A stretch of 64,000 nt of DNA from the NCBI GenBank assembly GCA_016722045.1, contig JADKGY010000001.1:744001-808000 (forward strand), read 5' to 3'. Shown piece after piece: positions 45,624-54,348 of the stretch. The DNA is from Candidatus Opimibacter skivensis. Its GTDB lineage: Bacteria > Bacteroidota > Bacteroidia > Chitinophagales > Saprospiraceae. Position 1 is the first letter of the stretch. Every line of letters begins with the position of its first letter. The notes below the pieces were generated by a model. That model did no database searches, was not told the origin of the DNA, and saw nothing but the letters and a program-made list of their open reading frames with translations. Position numbers and translations under genes: made by a program.

Positions 45624-48539
45624 ATGCGGATTTTACTCACTCTTTGTTTAAGCCTGCTTTTGAGCGGACTTTTTGCTCAAAAGTTGGAGCACAGATTAGG
45701 CTATATGCTGATCCAGGTAAAAAAGGAATCCTACCTGAATAATATCATTTCCGGTTCCTCCTCTCGGTTTGCTTCCCAGATCAAACTTGACAAAACAGTT
45801 TCAAAAAGACTTGGGATCTATCTCCTTCATTTTGATTTTGCAGCTGTCCATGAAGTAAAACTACTTCAGCAGTTGCGGCAGAATAGTCAAGTCATGACCG
45901 CACAATTCGACCACCTGACTACACAGAGAAACCTACCTAATGATCCTTCTTTTAACCAACAATGGCAATGGTTCAATACAGGTCAGACCGGTGGAGTGAT
46001 TGATGATGATACTGATGCTGATTTAGCATGGGATGTGACCACAGGAGGTGTTACCGCTTTGGGTGATACAATTGTAGTGGCCATTGTTGACGATGGTATT
46101 GAAGTCACTCATGAAGATCTGGCTGCTAACGTGTGGTACAACCACAATGAAATCCCTGGCAACAATATTGATGATGATGATAACGGCTATATTGATGATG
46201 TCAATGGATGGAATGCTTATGATCAAAATGGTGATGTATCCGGTAATGCGCATGGCATTCAGGTAAGTGGAATGGTAGGTGCGGTAGGAAATAATGGTAT
46301 AGGTGTAACGGGCATGAACTGGAATGTCAAAATCATGATGATTGTAGGTGGCGATCCTGAGTCTGCTGCCATTGCCTCTTACTCATACGCACTTGATCAA
46401 CGTATTTTATATGAACAGACCCATGGAAACAGAGGAGCTTTTGTAGTGGCCACGAATAGTTCATGGGGTATTGATTTCGGCCAACCTGCTGATGCACCTT
46501 TATGGTGTGCTTTCTATGATTCATTAGGTGTACATGGAATATTGAGCGCCGGTGCAACGGCCAACAATGACGTTGATATAGATTTGGTGGGTGATCTGCC
46601 TACAGGATGTTCAAGTGAATATTTATTAAGTGTTACAGCTCTAAATGCGCAAAACCAGCGGACATTTTCTGCGTATGGAATTACAACGGTTGATTTTGGT
46701 GCCCCGGGCGAAGATGTATACACAACCAGGAGGAATAATAATTACACGACCACGAGTGGGACTTCTTTTGCCTCCCCTACGGCTGCAGGTCTAGTAGGAT
46801 TACTTTATTCTGCTCCTTGTCAGAACTTTGCTATCCTTACCCACGCCAATCCTGCTTTGGCTGCACAACATATACGAGATTATATTTTCAATGGTGTTGT
46901 CAAAGACGCTGGTCTTGAAAGTCAAATCAGGCTTGGTGGAAGCATGAATGCAGGCAACAGCATGCAACTATTGATGGCTGACTGTTCACAATGTCCTCTC
47001 CCTTCAAATATTACTGCAGATGTATTGTCTGACACAAAGGTCACCATTCAGTGGGAGCCTCTCGATACGATTACAATCAATGCCAGATACCAGGCCATAG
47101 GCAGTACTGAATGGGATACTTTATTTGATGTAAGCACACCACTTAATTTAACGGGCTTGTTAGGTTGTACAGACTATGTGATTGAATTTGAATCCTTTTG
47201 TACGGATACTTCTTCAGGCTTCCAGATTCCGTTTGCATTTAAGACAGAAGGATGTTGCGATATACCTTCTGATATTATGGCATTTTCGGATGCATCTAAT
47301 ATATATTTAAATTGGTCAGGAGTCTTTGCAGCAAATTATTTCCTCATACAGTGGCGTCTGCAGGGTGATACGACGTGGATGGAAGTAGTCACTTCAATCC
47401 AGGAAATAACGCTTGACCATCTGCTTGGATGTTCATATTATGAATACAGAATACAGACCAGCTGTGATACAAGTGAAAGTGGATTCTCTGATGTTTATAC
47501 GATCAGGACAAAGGACTGCGGAAGTTGTATTGATCTTACTTACTGCGAATCTTCTGCTGCGAATGCAACTGATGGCTATATTGATTCTTTAACTATTGGC
47601 TCCCTTATCAATAATTCCGGACAGACCGGAGGATATACTTTTTATGAATCAAACAATGCTGATTTTGTGGCCGGGGAATCTTATCCTATATGGTCAAAGC
47701 CTGGCTTTTCCGGATCAAAATTATTCGAACAATACAGAATATGGCTTGATGCAAACCAGGACGGAACATTTGATAATGATGAGCTACTTGTTGATAAAAG
47801 ATTTTTTGCAACAGATACATTCCTCTCAAGCAGCATCGCTATCCCTTTTACTGCGCTTGAAGGAAGTACACGGATGAGAGTTAGCATGGCAGAATTCAAT
47901 CCTCCTTTCAGTATCAATCAGGGTGCGTGTGAAAATTTTTCTTCAGGGGAAGTCGAGGATTATTGCGTCAATATTCTTAAACCTAACACTTGCCCACCTG
48001 TCGACACTTTGTTTTTTGATGGGATTACCTTTACAAGTGCTTTTGTTTACTGGCCTAGTTCAGAAGGCGCTATCATCTACACATACAGATGGAGAGAAGT
48101 AGGAACTACAGAATATAAAGAATTTGCAACAATTGACAGCACAGCGATCCTCAATGACCTTGCAAAATGTAAATCATACGAAGTTCAGATCAGGAGTATA
48201 TGCCTATTTGATACCACTGCTTATGCAACTTATATTCTGGATACAAAATGTGATGTCGCGGTAAAAGATGAAATTCCATTACTCTCTACTTTCGAAGTAT
48301 TTCCAAATCCTGCCACAGATTTTGCAGTTATCAGATTAAAAGCAATCCAAAGTGGTGATCATCATATTTCAATCTTCAACACTTACGGACAAACCATGAA
48401 AACCTCAAGCGTTTATGCAGATGCTACAAAAGAAGAAGAAATAAGGATCGACGATATTAATGCATATCCTCCCGGATTGTATTTTATCATGATTGAAAAA
48501 GATGGAAAAGTAGTGACGAAGAAACTAGTAAAGATGTGA
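45624..48539 (+). CDS. Secreted subtilisin-like (S8) protease with GEVED and type IX sorting domains
   Basis: 971 aa from the ATG at 45624 (MRILLTLCLSLLLSGLFAQ, a clear signal peptide). An upstream in-frame ATG at 45543 would add 27 unlikely residues. A propeptide-like stretch (about 20-105) precedes the S8 catalytic domain (about 115-440), whose triad is Asp156 in VAIVDDGIE, His210 in GNAHGIQVSGM and Ser381 in SGTSFASPTAAG. An aspartate-rich loop (IDDDDNGYIDD) probably binds calcium. Two FN3-like domains (about 460-625) are followed by a GEVED domain closing with SSGEVEDYC, another FN3-like domain, and the type IX tail with FEVFPNPATDF and YPPGLYFIMIEKDGK. It is an extracellular protease, probably exported via PorT-dependent secretion. 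Confidence 0.93.
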   Translation: MRILLTLCLSLLLSGLFAQKLEHRLGYMLIQVKKESYLNNIISGSSSRFASQIKLDKTVSKRLGIYLLHFDFAAVHEVKLLQQLRQNSQVMTAQFDHLTTQRNLPNDPSFNQQWQWFNTGQTGGVIDDDTDADLAWDVTTGGVTALGDTIVVAIVDDGIEVTHEDLAANVWYNHNEIPGNNIDDDDNGYIDDVNGWNAYDQNGDVSGNAHGIQVSGMVGAVGNNGIGVTGMNWNVKIMMIVGGDPESAAIASYSYALDQRILYEQTHGNRGAFVVATNSSWGIDFGQPADAPLWCAFYDSLGVHGILSAGATANNDVDIDLVGDLPTGCSSEYLLSVTALNAQNQRTFSAYGITTVDFGAPGEDVYTTRRNNNYTTTSGTSFASPTAAGLVGLLYSAPCQNFAILTHANPALAAQHIRDYIFNGVVKDAGLESQIRLGGSMNAGNSMQLLMADCSQCPLPSNITADVLSDTKVTIQWEPLDTITINARYQAIGSTEWDTLFDVSTPLNLTGLLGCTDYVIEFESFCTDTSSGFQIPFAFKTEGCCDIPSDIMAFSDASNIYLNWSGVFAANYFLIQWRLQGDTTWMEVVTSIQEITLDHLLGCSYYEYRIQTSCDTSESGFSDVYTIRTKDCGSCIDLTYCESSAANATDGYIDSLTIGSLINNSGQTGGYTFYESNNADFVAGESYPIWSKPGFSGSKLFEQYRIWLDANQDGTFDNDELLVDKRFFATDTFLSSSIAIPFTALEGSTRMRVSMAEFNPPFSINQGACENFSSGEVEDYCVNILKPNTCPPVDTLFFDGITFTSAFVYWPSSEGAIIYTYRWREVGTTEYKEFATIDSTAILNDLAKCKSYEVQIRSICLFDTTAYATYILDTKCDVAVKDEIPLLSTFEVFPNPATDFAVIRLKAIQSGDHHISIFNTYGQTMKTSSVYADATKEEEIRIDDINAYPPGLYFIMIEKDGKVVTKKLVKM

Positions 48540-48574
48540 GATGTGAGATGTGAGATGTGAGATGTGAGACGTGA
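48533..48574. repeat. 7-bp tandem repeat GATGTGA, six copies
   Basis: Five perfect copies and one variant (GACGTGA). The first copy contains the subtilase stop codon. It shares the GTGAGA core with the repeats after fadA and pdhB. Confidence 0.93.
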
Positions 48575-48646
48575 ATAGTGAATTGATTTGGATATCATAT
48601 TTGACTATGGTCCATTGTCTATGGCCTAACGTCTATTTTCAAACGT

Positions 48647-49555
48647 TTACTTCCGAAAAGCTTCGCTTACTTTCATTTCTCTTGAACCTGGTGTATAAAC
48701 ATAAAAACCTTCTCCGCTTTTTACGCCTTTTTTTCCAGCCTGTACCATGTTAACTAACAATGGACATGGAGCATATTTTGGTTGGCCATATCCATCCTGC
48801 AAAACGCGAAGAATAGCCAGGACAACATCGAGTCCGATAAAATCTGCTAATTGCAATGGCCCCATCGGATGAGCCATACCCAGCTTCATGACATTGTCAA
48901 TCTCTTCGACTCCGGCCACACCTTCCCACAATGCTATAATCGCTTCATTGAGCATAGGCATCAGGACACGATTAGCTACAAATCCCGGATAATCATTGAC
49001 GACAACAGGAATCTTACCAAGACTTTCAGAGATCGTAGTTACTTCCCTCGCCACTTCATCAGAGGTGCTGTAGCCGCGAATTATTTCAACGAGCTTCATC
49101 ACGGGCACCGGATTCATAAAATGCATTCCGATCACCTGTTGAGGACGATTGGTCACAGATGCTATTTTGGTGATCGATATCGAACTCGTGTTTGTCGCAA
49201 GTATTGCATCCTCCCGACTATATTGACTGAAGTCTTTAAAAAGTTTCAGTTTCAGATCGAGGTTTTCTGTCGCAGCTTCAATGATCAGCGTCGCATCATT
49301 TATTCCCGATTTCACATCTGTAGATGTTTTGATTAATCCTAATGCGTTGTCTTTATCTGTTAAGGTGATTTTCTCTTTCTGCACCATTCGTTCCATGTTT
49401 TGTTGAATGGTGTTCATTCCCTTTCCAACTGCTTCAGTGGAAATATCAATCATAGTAACAGGAAATCCGAATTGTGCAAAGACATGAGTGATACCATTGC
49501 CCATCGTACCTGCGCCAATAATTGCGACCTTGTGTTTTGTACTATTTTTCTCCAT
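48647..49555 (-). CDS. hbd: 3-hydroxybutyryl-CoA dehydrogenase
   Basis: 302 aa from the ATG at 49555 (MEKNSTKHKVAIIG). Three codons upstream are open only from a TTG. This NAD(P)-dependent enzyme interconverts acetoacetyl-CoA and 3-hydroxybutyryl-CoA. Motifs are GAGTMGNGITHVFAQFG, the active-site strand ATNTSSISIT, HFMNPVPVMKLVEII with the catalytic histidine, and the C-terminal helical domain with GFVANRVLMPMLNEAI and HPMGPLQLADFIGLD. It could serve butyrate, PHB or beta-oxidation metabolism. A TACTTTTTTG element 5-14 nt before the ATG (minus strand) resembles the one before sufB. Confidence 0.93.
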   Translation of the reverse strand: MEKNSTKHKVAIIGAGTMGNGITHVFAQFGFPVTMIDISTEAVGKGMNTIQQNMERMVQKEKITLTDKDNALGLIKTSTDVKSGINDATLIIEAATENLDLKLKLFKDFSQYSREDAILATNTSSISITKIASVTNRPQQVIGMHFMNPVPVMKLVEIIRGYSTSDEVAREVTTISESLGKIPVVVNDYPGFVANRVLMPMLNEAIIALWEGVAGVEEIDNVMKLGMAHPMGPLQLADFIGLDVVLAILRVLQDGYGQPKYAPCPLLVNMVQAGKKGVKSGEGFYVYTPGSREMKVSEAFRK

Positions 49556-49679
49556 AGAATCCAAAAAAGTAAAGATGGAAATATGATTGACCCAAAATCT
49601 AATTCAGTGTCGAATTTTGGTCTTGAGTTTAATTCAGGATTTGATGATCGAATTCGATATCAGAAAAATGGATTCAAAC

Positions 49680-51344
49680 CTACCAGCTTCCTCCACCGCC
49701 GCCACCGCCGCCGCCACCACTGAAGCCACCACCGCCACCACCGCCGGAAGAACTACTTGGACTACTTCCGAAGACAGACCCAATGTTACTAATCTCGGAT
49801 GGAAAACTTTCTGAAAAGGTATTCCATGATTGGTTCATACCGGAACCATACATCATCGGACCTGTATACCATGAAGGTGGTTGGGTAAGTAAACCTTCAA
49901 ATTGTTTATTCCATTGGCTTAGATAGCCGAATGCAAGCGCATATGGCATCGTTTTATCATAATAAAGCGGATCTTCCTTCATGAGGCGCTCTATGATAGG
50001 ACGTTCGGCTTTAGAGACAAATTGCCGAAAGCCTTCAAGCTTTTGATATGTTTCATTACCTGCAGGCGTTCGTTTGTGAAACCTACTCGAAATAAAGAAG
50101 ATGATAAATGCACTTACAATCAATGCAATACCATCTACATTCTGTTTTGCAAAAAGCGCGTAAGCTCCCCAGGCAAGTGCAATCAATCCTACAATACCTG
50201 TGACACATCCAAAAGCTCTCTGGTCAGCTGAATACCAGCCTTGGGCTTTGATCCATGCCCGAACAGATTCCTTCACTGAAGCAAGCTGTGTATAAAATTT
50301 ATCTTTTAAATCGCTAAGCTCTACAAGCGAACCGGTGGAAAAAAGGGCATTGAAGAATTGTGTTTCAAATACCATTAAATCAGAACCTGCTTCCTTTAAT
50401 TTGTAAAAAGTGATATTGTTTTTGTTTTTGAAAAATCCCTTTTCTTCTTTTGATTCCAGACGTAGATAACCTTTGTTAGCGAGGTGAGGGATTAGCGACA
50501 AGACATCATTATTATCTACACTATTGTCAATAAATCCCCCGGCTATCACCGGAGAGACACCATCAGGAGGAAAGTATTCTGTCATGATCGGCTGCTTTCT
50601 GTTTCTAGCAAAAAATTTCGCAAAAAAAGCAGCCAGAAGAAAAAATATAGGTGCAATCAGCAATCCATGAATTTGCCAAAAAGATGTCAACGCTCCCATC
50701 GGTTGAAATGTATCCGCAGGAAAATTAACTGCAACAGTCACACCTTCACCTGGTGTAAAAACACGGGTAGTTTTTCCCTTTACTTCATTCGGGAATACCT
50801 GAAGTTCTGCATCCTGACCTTTTGAACCCTCCTGACCTGTAAAGACACGAACGTCATTTGTGGTCAACTGGACTTTATCAGGAAATTTAAGATCAAAAGA
50901 GAAATTCTCTATATCTGTGGTCCAGTGGATACCAAGTATGTCCCAATAAAGTTCAGTATTATTTTCAAAAAAATTAAGTGTATTGAGTACTGTAAAGGTG
51001 ATATGGTAGACTTGTCTTCCTTCTACAAGCACATCTGCATCACCAATTTTTATGACGATGTTGTCATTCTCTTTCGATGTCGTGTAGTTGTAACCTTCAA
51101 CATTAATATCCTTGAAAGCCCAGCTAACTTCTTTGTCCTGGACATTCCCTTTATATGGAATAAATTGAAAGATACCATGACGAGGCTCTGAAAATTCTAC
51201 TTCAATAGTTTCATCAAAATTCGCATAGCCCTCATCAGTGAAATTGACAGTAACCTGAAAATTCTTTATCGTAAAATATTCCGCCTTTACCCCTGATGCT
51301 AAAAGCAAAAAGGAGAAGGCAAAAAGAATCAAGCGCATCGGCAT
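49680..51344 (-). CDS. DUF2207 membrane protein with glycine-rich tail
   Basis: A 554-aa membrane protein. A signal peptide (MRLILFAFSFLLLASGVKA) is followed by the extracytoplasmic DUF2207 sandwich (about 25-215), with YFTIKNFQVTVNFTDEGYANFDETIEVEF and a NTELYWDILG motif. A membrane segment lies at about 228-248. A cytoplasmic part follows, then two close membrane segments (about 372-415, VTGIVGLIALAWGAYALF and IALIVSAFIIFFI), a helical domain, and a final Gly/Ser tail ending GSW. It lies 4 nt after lemA. LemA plus a DUF2207 protein is a pair I know from many bacteria, with unknown biochemical role. Confidence 0.9.
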   Translation of the reverse strand: MPMRLILFAFSFLLLASGVKAEYFTIKNFQVTVNFTDEGYANFDETIEVEFSEPRHGIFQFIPYKGNVQDKEVSWAFKDINVEGYNYTTSKENDNIVIKIGDADVLVEGRQVYHITFTVLNTLNFFENNTELYWDILGIHWTTDIENFSFDLKFPDKVQLTTNDVRVFTGQEGSKGQDAELQVFPNEVKGKTTRVFTPGEGVTVAVNFPADTFQPMGALTSFWQIHGLLIAPIFFLLAAFFAKFFARNRKQPIMTEYFPPDGVSPVIAGGFIDNSVDNNDVLSLIPHLANKGYLRLESKEEKGFFKNKNNITFYKLKEAGSDLMVFETQFFNALFSTGSLVELSDLKDKFYTQLASVKESVRAWIKAQGWYSADQRAFGCVTGIVGLIALAWGAYALFAKQNVDGIALIVSAFIIFFISSRFHKRTPAGNETYQKLEGFRQFVSKAERPIIERLMKEDPLYYDKTMPYALAFGYLSQWNKQFEGLLTQPPSWYTGPMMYGSGMNQSWNTFSESFPSEISNIGSVFGSSPSSSSGGGGGGGFSGGGGGGGGGGSW

Positions 51345-51348
51345 GGAA

Positions 51349-51891
51349 TCAGAATTGAACTTTTACATTTTGTTTTTCAGTCTCATCTACTTCGAAATAG
51401 GTCATTCTCTTGAAACCGAATGGACCTGCGATAAGGTTGCTTGGAAAAACTTCAACAGCATTATTCAGATCACGGGCAGAAGCGTTGTAATAACGTCTTG
51501 ATCTCTGAATGCTTTCTTCCAATCCTGTAAGCGTCTCCTGCAAATGAAGAAATTCCGTATTCGCTTTAAGATCAGGATAATTTTCAGATAATGCGAAAAC
51601 AGATTTTAATGCCCCGGAGAGTGCATTATCTGCTGCACCTCCATCTTTACCACCAGCAGCCATGGCTGTATTCCGCAAGGCAACAACCTTTTCAAGAACA
51701 CCACCTTCATATTGGGTATAGCCTTTAATCGTACTGACCAGGTTTGGTATAAGATCATATCGTTGCTTGAGAAATACATTGATCGTTTGAAATGCTTCCT
51801 CCGCTCCGTTACGTAATCGTACAAGTTTGTTGTATGTACCCATGAGGAGGAGGGCAAGTACGACTATAATGATTAACAGGATAATGAACAT
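51349..51891 (-). CDS. lemA: LemA family protein
   Basis: 180 aa: one N-terminal membrane segment (MFIILLIIIVVLALLLMG) and the LemA helical bundle, with GTYNKLVRLRNGAEEAF, VFLKQRYDLIPNLVSTIKGY, LQETLTGLEESIQRSRRYYNASARDLNN and FPSNLIAGPFGF. All family landmarks are present and the length is normal. The molecular function is unknown. The gene leads a two-gene unit with the DUF2207 gene (4-nt gap). A TACATTTA box at 51924-51931 may be the promoter. Confidence 0.94.
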   Translation of the reverse strand: MFIILLIIIVVLALLLMGTYNKLVRLRNGAEEAFQTINVFLKQRYDLIPNLVSTIKGYTQYEGGVLEKVVALRNTAMAAGGKDGGAADNALSGALKSVFALSENYPDLKANTEFLHLQETLTGLEESIQRSRRYYNASARDLNNAVEVFPSNLIAGPFGFKRMTYFEVDETEKQNVKVQF

Positions 51892-51923
51892 AATCGTTGA
51901 TTTTTTGGATTTGAAATGAGAAG

Positions 51924-51931
51924 TAAATGTA
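51924..51931 (-). promoter_or_regulatory. Candidate -7 box TACATTTA for lemA
   Basis: TAnnTTTA variant on the minus strand, 32 nt before the lemA ATG. No -33 TTTG is clear. Confidence 0.35.
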
Positions 51932-52092
51932 AGAAAAAAGGGAGAACGTCGTACAGCCGGATATTGCTCCGGGCTTTACGCAGATGCTAACACAGGGAAA
52001 GAAATAAAAATTCAACGAGCCTCAATTTTATTCTTCAGCATGATGTATCACAAACTACTTTCTACATTTACGACTATTCCAAAATCAGTCAA

Positions 52093-52941
52093 ATGAATGA
52101 AATCATAGTTGTAGGCGATATTGGTTCCACAAAATCCAGTTGGTGGGTTTCAGGAAATGATTCAAAGGAAATCAGGCTCGATGGCTATAATCCTCTCGTG
52201 CATCCACTTTTGGTTGGCACGACTATGCTCTCCTCACTTTTAAAAGAATTGCAGGGAATCTCTCCGGATATTATTTGGTATTACGGTGCCGGAGTAGTTG
52301 ATGATCAGATTGTACAAATAGTAAAGAATCTGGTACTTCAGTCTTTTCCGTCATGTAAAGTAAATGTCAATTCGGATTTAACAGGAGCTGCTAAAGCTAC
52401 TTGTGGAAAAGTAGCCGGCACGGTCGCTATTCTCGGCACCGGAAGTCACGCAGCGGTCTTTGATGGAAAACAGATCATTCGACAAGCAAATGCACTTGGG
52501 TACATTTTAGGCGATGAAGGAGGTGGATGTGATATTGGAAAATCCCTTCTTCAGGCATATTTCTATGATGAAATGCCTTTTGCTGTAAAGGCAGAAATGA
52601 CAAAATATCTTCCCGGTGGCAGATCAGAACTAGTCAAGCAACTTTATTCATCTTCAACCCCGAATCAATTTCTCGCCACTTTCGCTCAAGTCGCAGCAGA
52701 TATGAAAGACGATCCGTGGATAGGCGAACTGGTGAAATCGCGTTTCAGGCTGTTTCTAAACAAACATCTGCTGCCCCTCAAACCTTTGGGGCCTGTGCAC
52801 TTTCTTGGGTCCATAGGATGTATATTTGCCGACTTAATTGAAAACGAACTTGCACATAATGCACTAAAGGCCGGGATTTTCCTAAAAGATCCTTCCTATC
52901 GCCTTTTCACAATGCACGAAAACCATGAAATTGAAGAATAA
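52093..52941 (+). CDS. BadF/BadG-type ATPase, N-acetylglucosamine kinase-like
   Basis: 282 aa of the ASKHA sugar-kinase fold. Phosphate-1 motif GDIGSTKSSWWV is at about 8-19, phosphate-2 ILGTGSHAAVFDG at about 114-126, the GYILGDEGGGCDIGK segment at about 137-151, and the adenosine-motif equivalent VHFLGSIGCIFADL is near the end. This pattern is that of the N-acetylglucosamine kinase-like members found in Bacteroidota, so amino-sugar phosphorylation is likely but unproven. It overlaps pfkA by 17 nt, which suggests coupling with upper glycolysis. Confidence 0.85.
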   Translation: MNEIIVVGDIGSTKSSWWVSGNDSKEIRLDGYNPLVHPLLVGTTMLSSLLKELQGISPDIIWYYGAGVVDDQIVQIVKNLVLQSFPSCKVNVNSDLTGAAKATCGKVAGTVAILGTGSHAAVFDGKQIIRQANALGYILGDEGGGCDIGKSLLQAYFYDEMPFAVKAEMTKYLPGGRSELVKQLYSSSTPNQFLATFAQVAADMKDDPWIGELVKSRFRLFLNKHLLPLKPLGPVHFLGSIGCIFADLIENELAHNALKAGIFLKDPSYRLFTMHENHEIEE

Positions 52942-53917
52942 CAATATTCGCCGGATAGCTGTCTTTACATCAGGAGGGGATGCTCCGGGGATGAATGCGG
53001 CTATCAGATCTGTAGTAAGGACTGCTTCTTATCATGATCTTCATGTCTTTGGTGTATACCGGGGCTATGAAGGCATGATTGATGGTCATATCGAACGACT
53101 TGACAAAGGTGACGTAGGAAATATTATACAGCGTGGTGGCACAGTACTTAAAACAGCGCGAAGTGATCGTTTCCGTACCCCTGAGGGAAGAAAATCAGCC
53201 TATGATTCGCTGGTGGCTAATGACATCGAAGGACTTGTCGCTATTGGCGGGAATGGAACATTTACAGGTGCTAAAATTTTCTTCGAAGAGTATGGAATTC
53301 CTATTGTTGGTATTCCAGGAACCATTGACAATGACTTATATGGTACAGATTATTCAATAGGTTTTGATACCGCTGTCAACACAGCTATTGAAGCAGTAGA
53401 CAGAATCAGAGATACTGCAGATTCGCACAACAGGTTGTTCTTTGTAGAAGTAATGGGAAGAGATACCGGCTTCATTGCGTTAAATACCGGAATAGGAAGT
53501 GGTGCGGGCGCTATCTTGATTCCTGAGGCTATGACAAGTGTTGAAACATTGATACGACATCTTGAAAAAACGGCAAAACGCCAGAAGCTGTTTTCTCTGA
53601 TTATTGTTGCAGAAGGTAATGGAAGCGGAAATGCACAGAAACTTGCAGGTGAAATCAAAGACAGATTTCCTGACTATGATCCGAAAGTCACTATTATAGG
53701 CCATATGCAACGAGGAGGAGCACCATCTGCTCTGGATCGCCTTATTGCCAGCCGTATGGGATTTAAAGCTGTTGAAGCACTTCTCGAAGGGCATACCAAT
53801 GTGATGATTGGCATTCAAAATAATAAGATGGCGATGGTTTCTTTTGACGATGCGATCAACAAACATAAAGATATTGATCTGGATCTGTTGCGCATGGCCG
53901 AAATCTTATCACTGTAG
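52925..53917 (+). CDS. pfkA: 6-phosphofructokinase, with an unusual GGNG motif
   Basis: 330 aa. It phosphorylates fructose-6-phosphate in glycolysis. Motifs are FTSGGDAPGMNAAIRSVVR, GRKSAYDSL, the catalytic loop PGTIDNDLYGTD, FFVEVMGRDTGFIAL and GHMQRGGAPSALDR, all normal for ATP-type bacterial PFK. The nucleotide motif that normally reads GGDG is GGNG here, with Asn110 (AAT at 53252-53254) in place of the aspartate that helps bind Mg-ATP in studied enzymes. Its start overlaps the kinase gene upstream by 17 nt. Confidence 0.94.
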   Translation: MKLKNNNIRRIAVFTSGGDAPGMNAAIRSVVRTASYHDLHVFGVYRGYEGMIDGHIERLDKGDVGNIIQRGGTVLKTARSDRFRTPEGRKSAYDSLVANDIEGLVAIGGNGTFTGAKIFFEEYGIPIVGIPGTIDNDLYGTDYSIGFDTAVNTAIEAVDRIRDTADSHNRLFFVEVMGRDTGFIALNTGIGSGAGAILIPEAMTSVETLIRHLEKTAKRQKLFSLIIVAEGNGSGNAQKLAGEIKDRFPDYDPKVTIIGHMQRGGAPSALDRLIASRMGFKAVEALLEGHTNVMIGIQNNKMAMVSFDDAINKHKDIDLDLLRMAEILSL

Positions 53918-53946
53918 TTTTATTTCTATTTTCAAAGAATTGAACT

Positions 53947-54270
53947 TTGCAAATTCTTCTTTTTTATATTCCCACTGCTTCAAAAACTGAAGCGATATCA
54001 CTGGGCGAAAAAGCAATTGAAAATCGTATTGCCGCATGCTCAAATATTTTTCCGATTCAATCCATTTTTCCATGGGAAGGGACAATCCAAAATGAGAATG
54101 AATTTGTTTTGGTACTAAAAACAATCCCTTCACTTAAAAATCAATTGACATCATTTATTACAAGCCTACATTCATATGAAGTTCCTTGTATCCTAAGTTG
54201 GATAGTTGAGGTAAATGAAAGTTATGGGATGTGGATAAAGGAAAATGTTTTGAAGGAAAATTCGCATTAA
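53947..54270 (+). CDS. cutA: Divalent-cation tolerance protein CutA
   Basis: 107 aa, CutA1 family, a small trimeric PII-like ferredoxin-fold protein linked to copper tolerance but of uncertain function. Family pattern: FYIPTASKTEAISLGEKAIENRIAACSNIFPIQSIFPWEGTI, EFVLVLKTIPS, a conserved EVPCILSW and a final NESYGMWI. The only suitable start is the TTG at 53947. It fits the family N-terminus exactly and follows an AACTTTG element resembling a -7 box. Its stop codon is part of a perfect 58-bp palindrome. Confidence 0.88.
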   Translation: MQILLFYIPTASKTEAISLGEKAIENRIAACSNIFPIQSIFPWEGTIQNENEFVLVLKTIPSLKNQLTSFITSLHSYEVPCILSWIVEVNESYGMWIKENVLKENSH

Positions 54271-54323
54271 ATTTTTAGAAGTACGGACAGGTCGCGACCT
54301 GTCCGTACTTCTAAAAATTTAAT
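54266..54323. repeat. Perfect 58-bp palindrome with zero-length loop
   Basis: 29-bp arms match without a mismatch around the centre TCGCGA (54292-54297). The core reads GTACGGACAGG on each side and the flanks are T-rich then A-rich. It includes the cutA stop and lies between convergent cutA and prfB. The outer runs are T before and A after the stem, opposite to a normal terminator, so it is not a textbook one. It may be a cruciform-forming or mobile repeat. Confidence 0.95.
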
Positions 54324-54348
54324 TATGAAAAAAAATCTGTATGCCAGA

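Noticed and set aside
49680..49760. Low-complexity CCACCGCC-type stretch as a DNA repeat element
   Set aside because: It codes the glycine-rich tail of the DUF2207 protein, a common feature of that family, so no separate repeat is needed.
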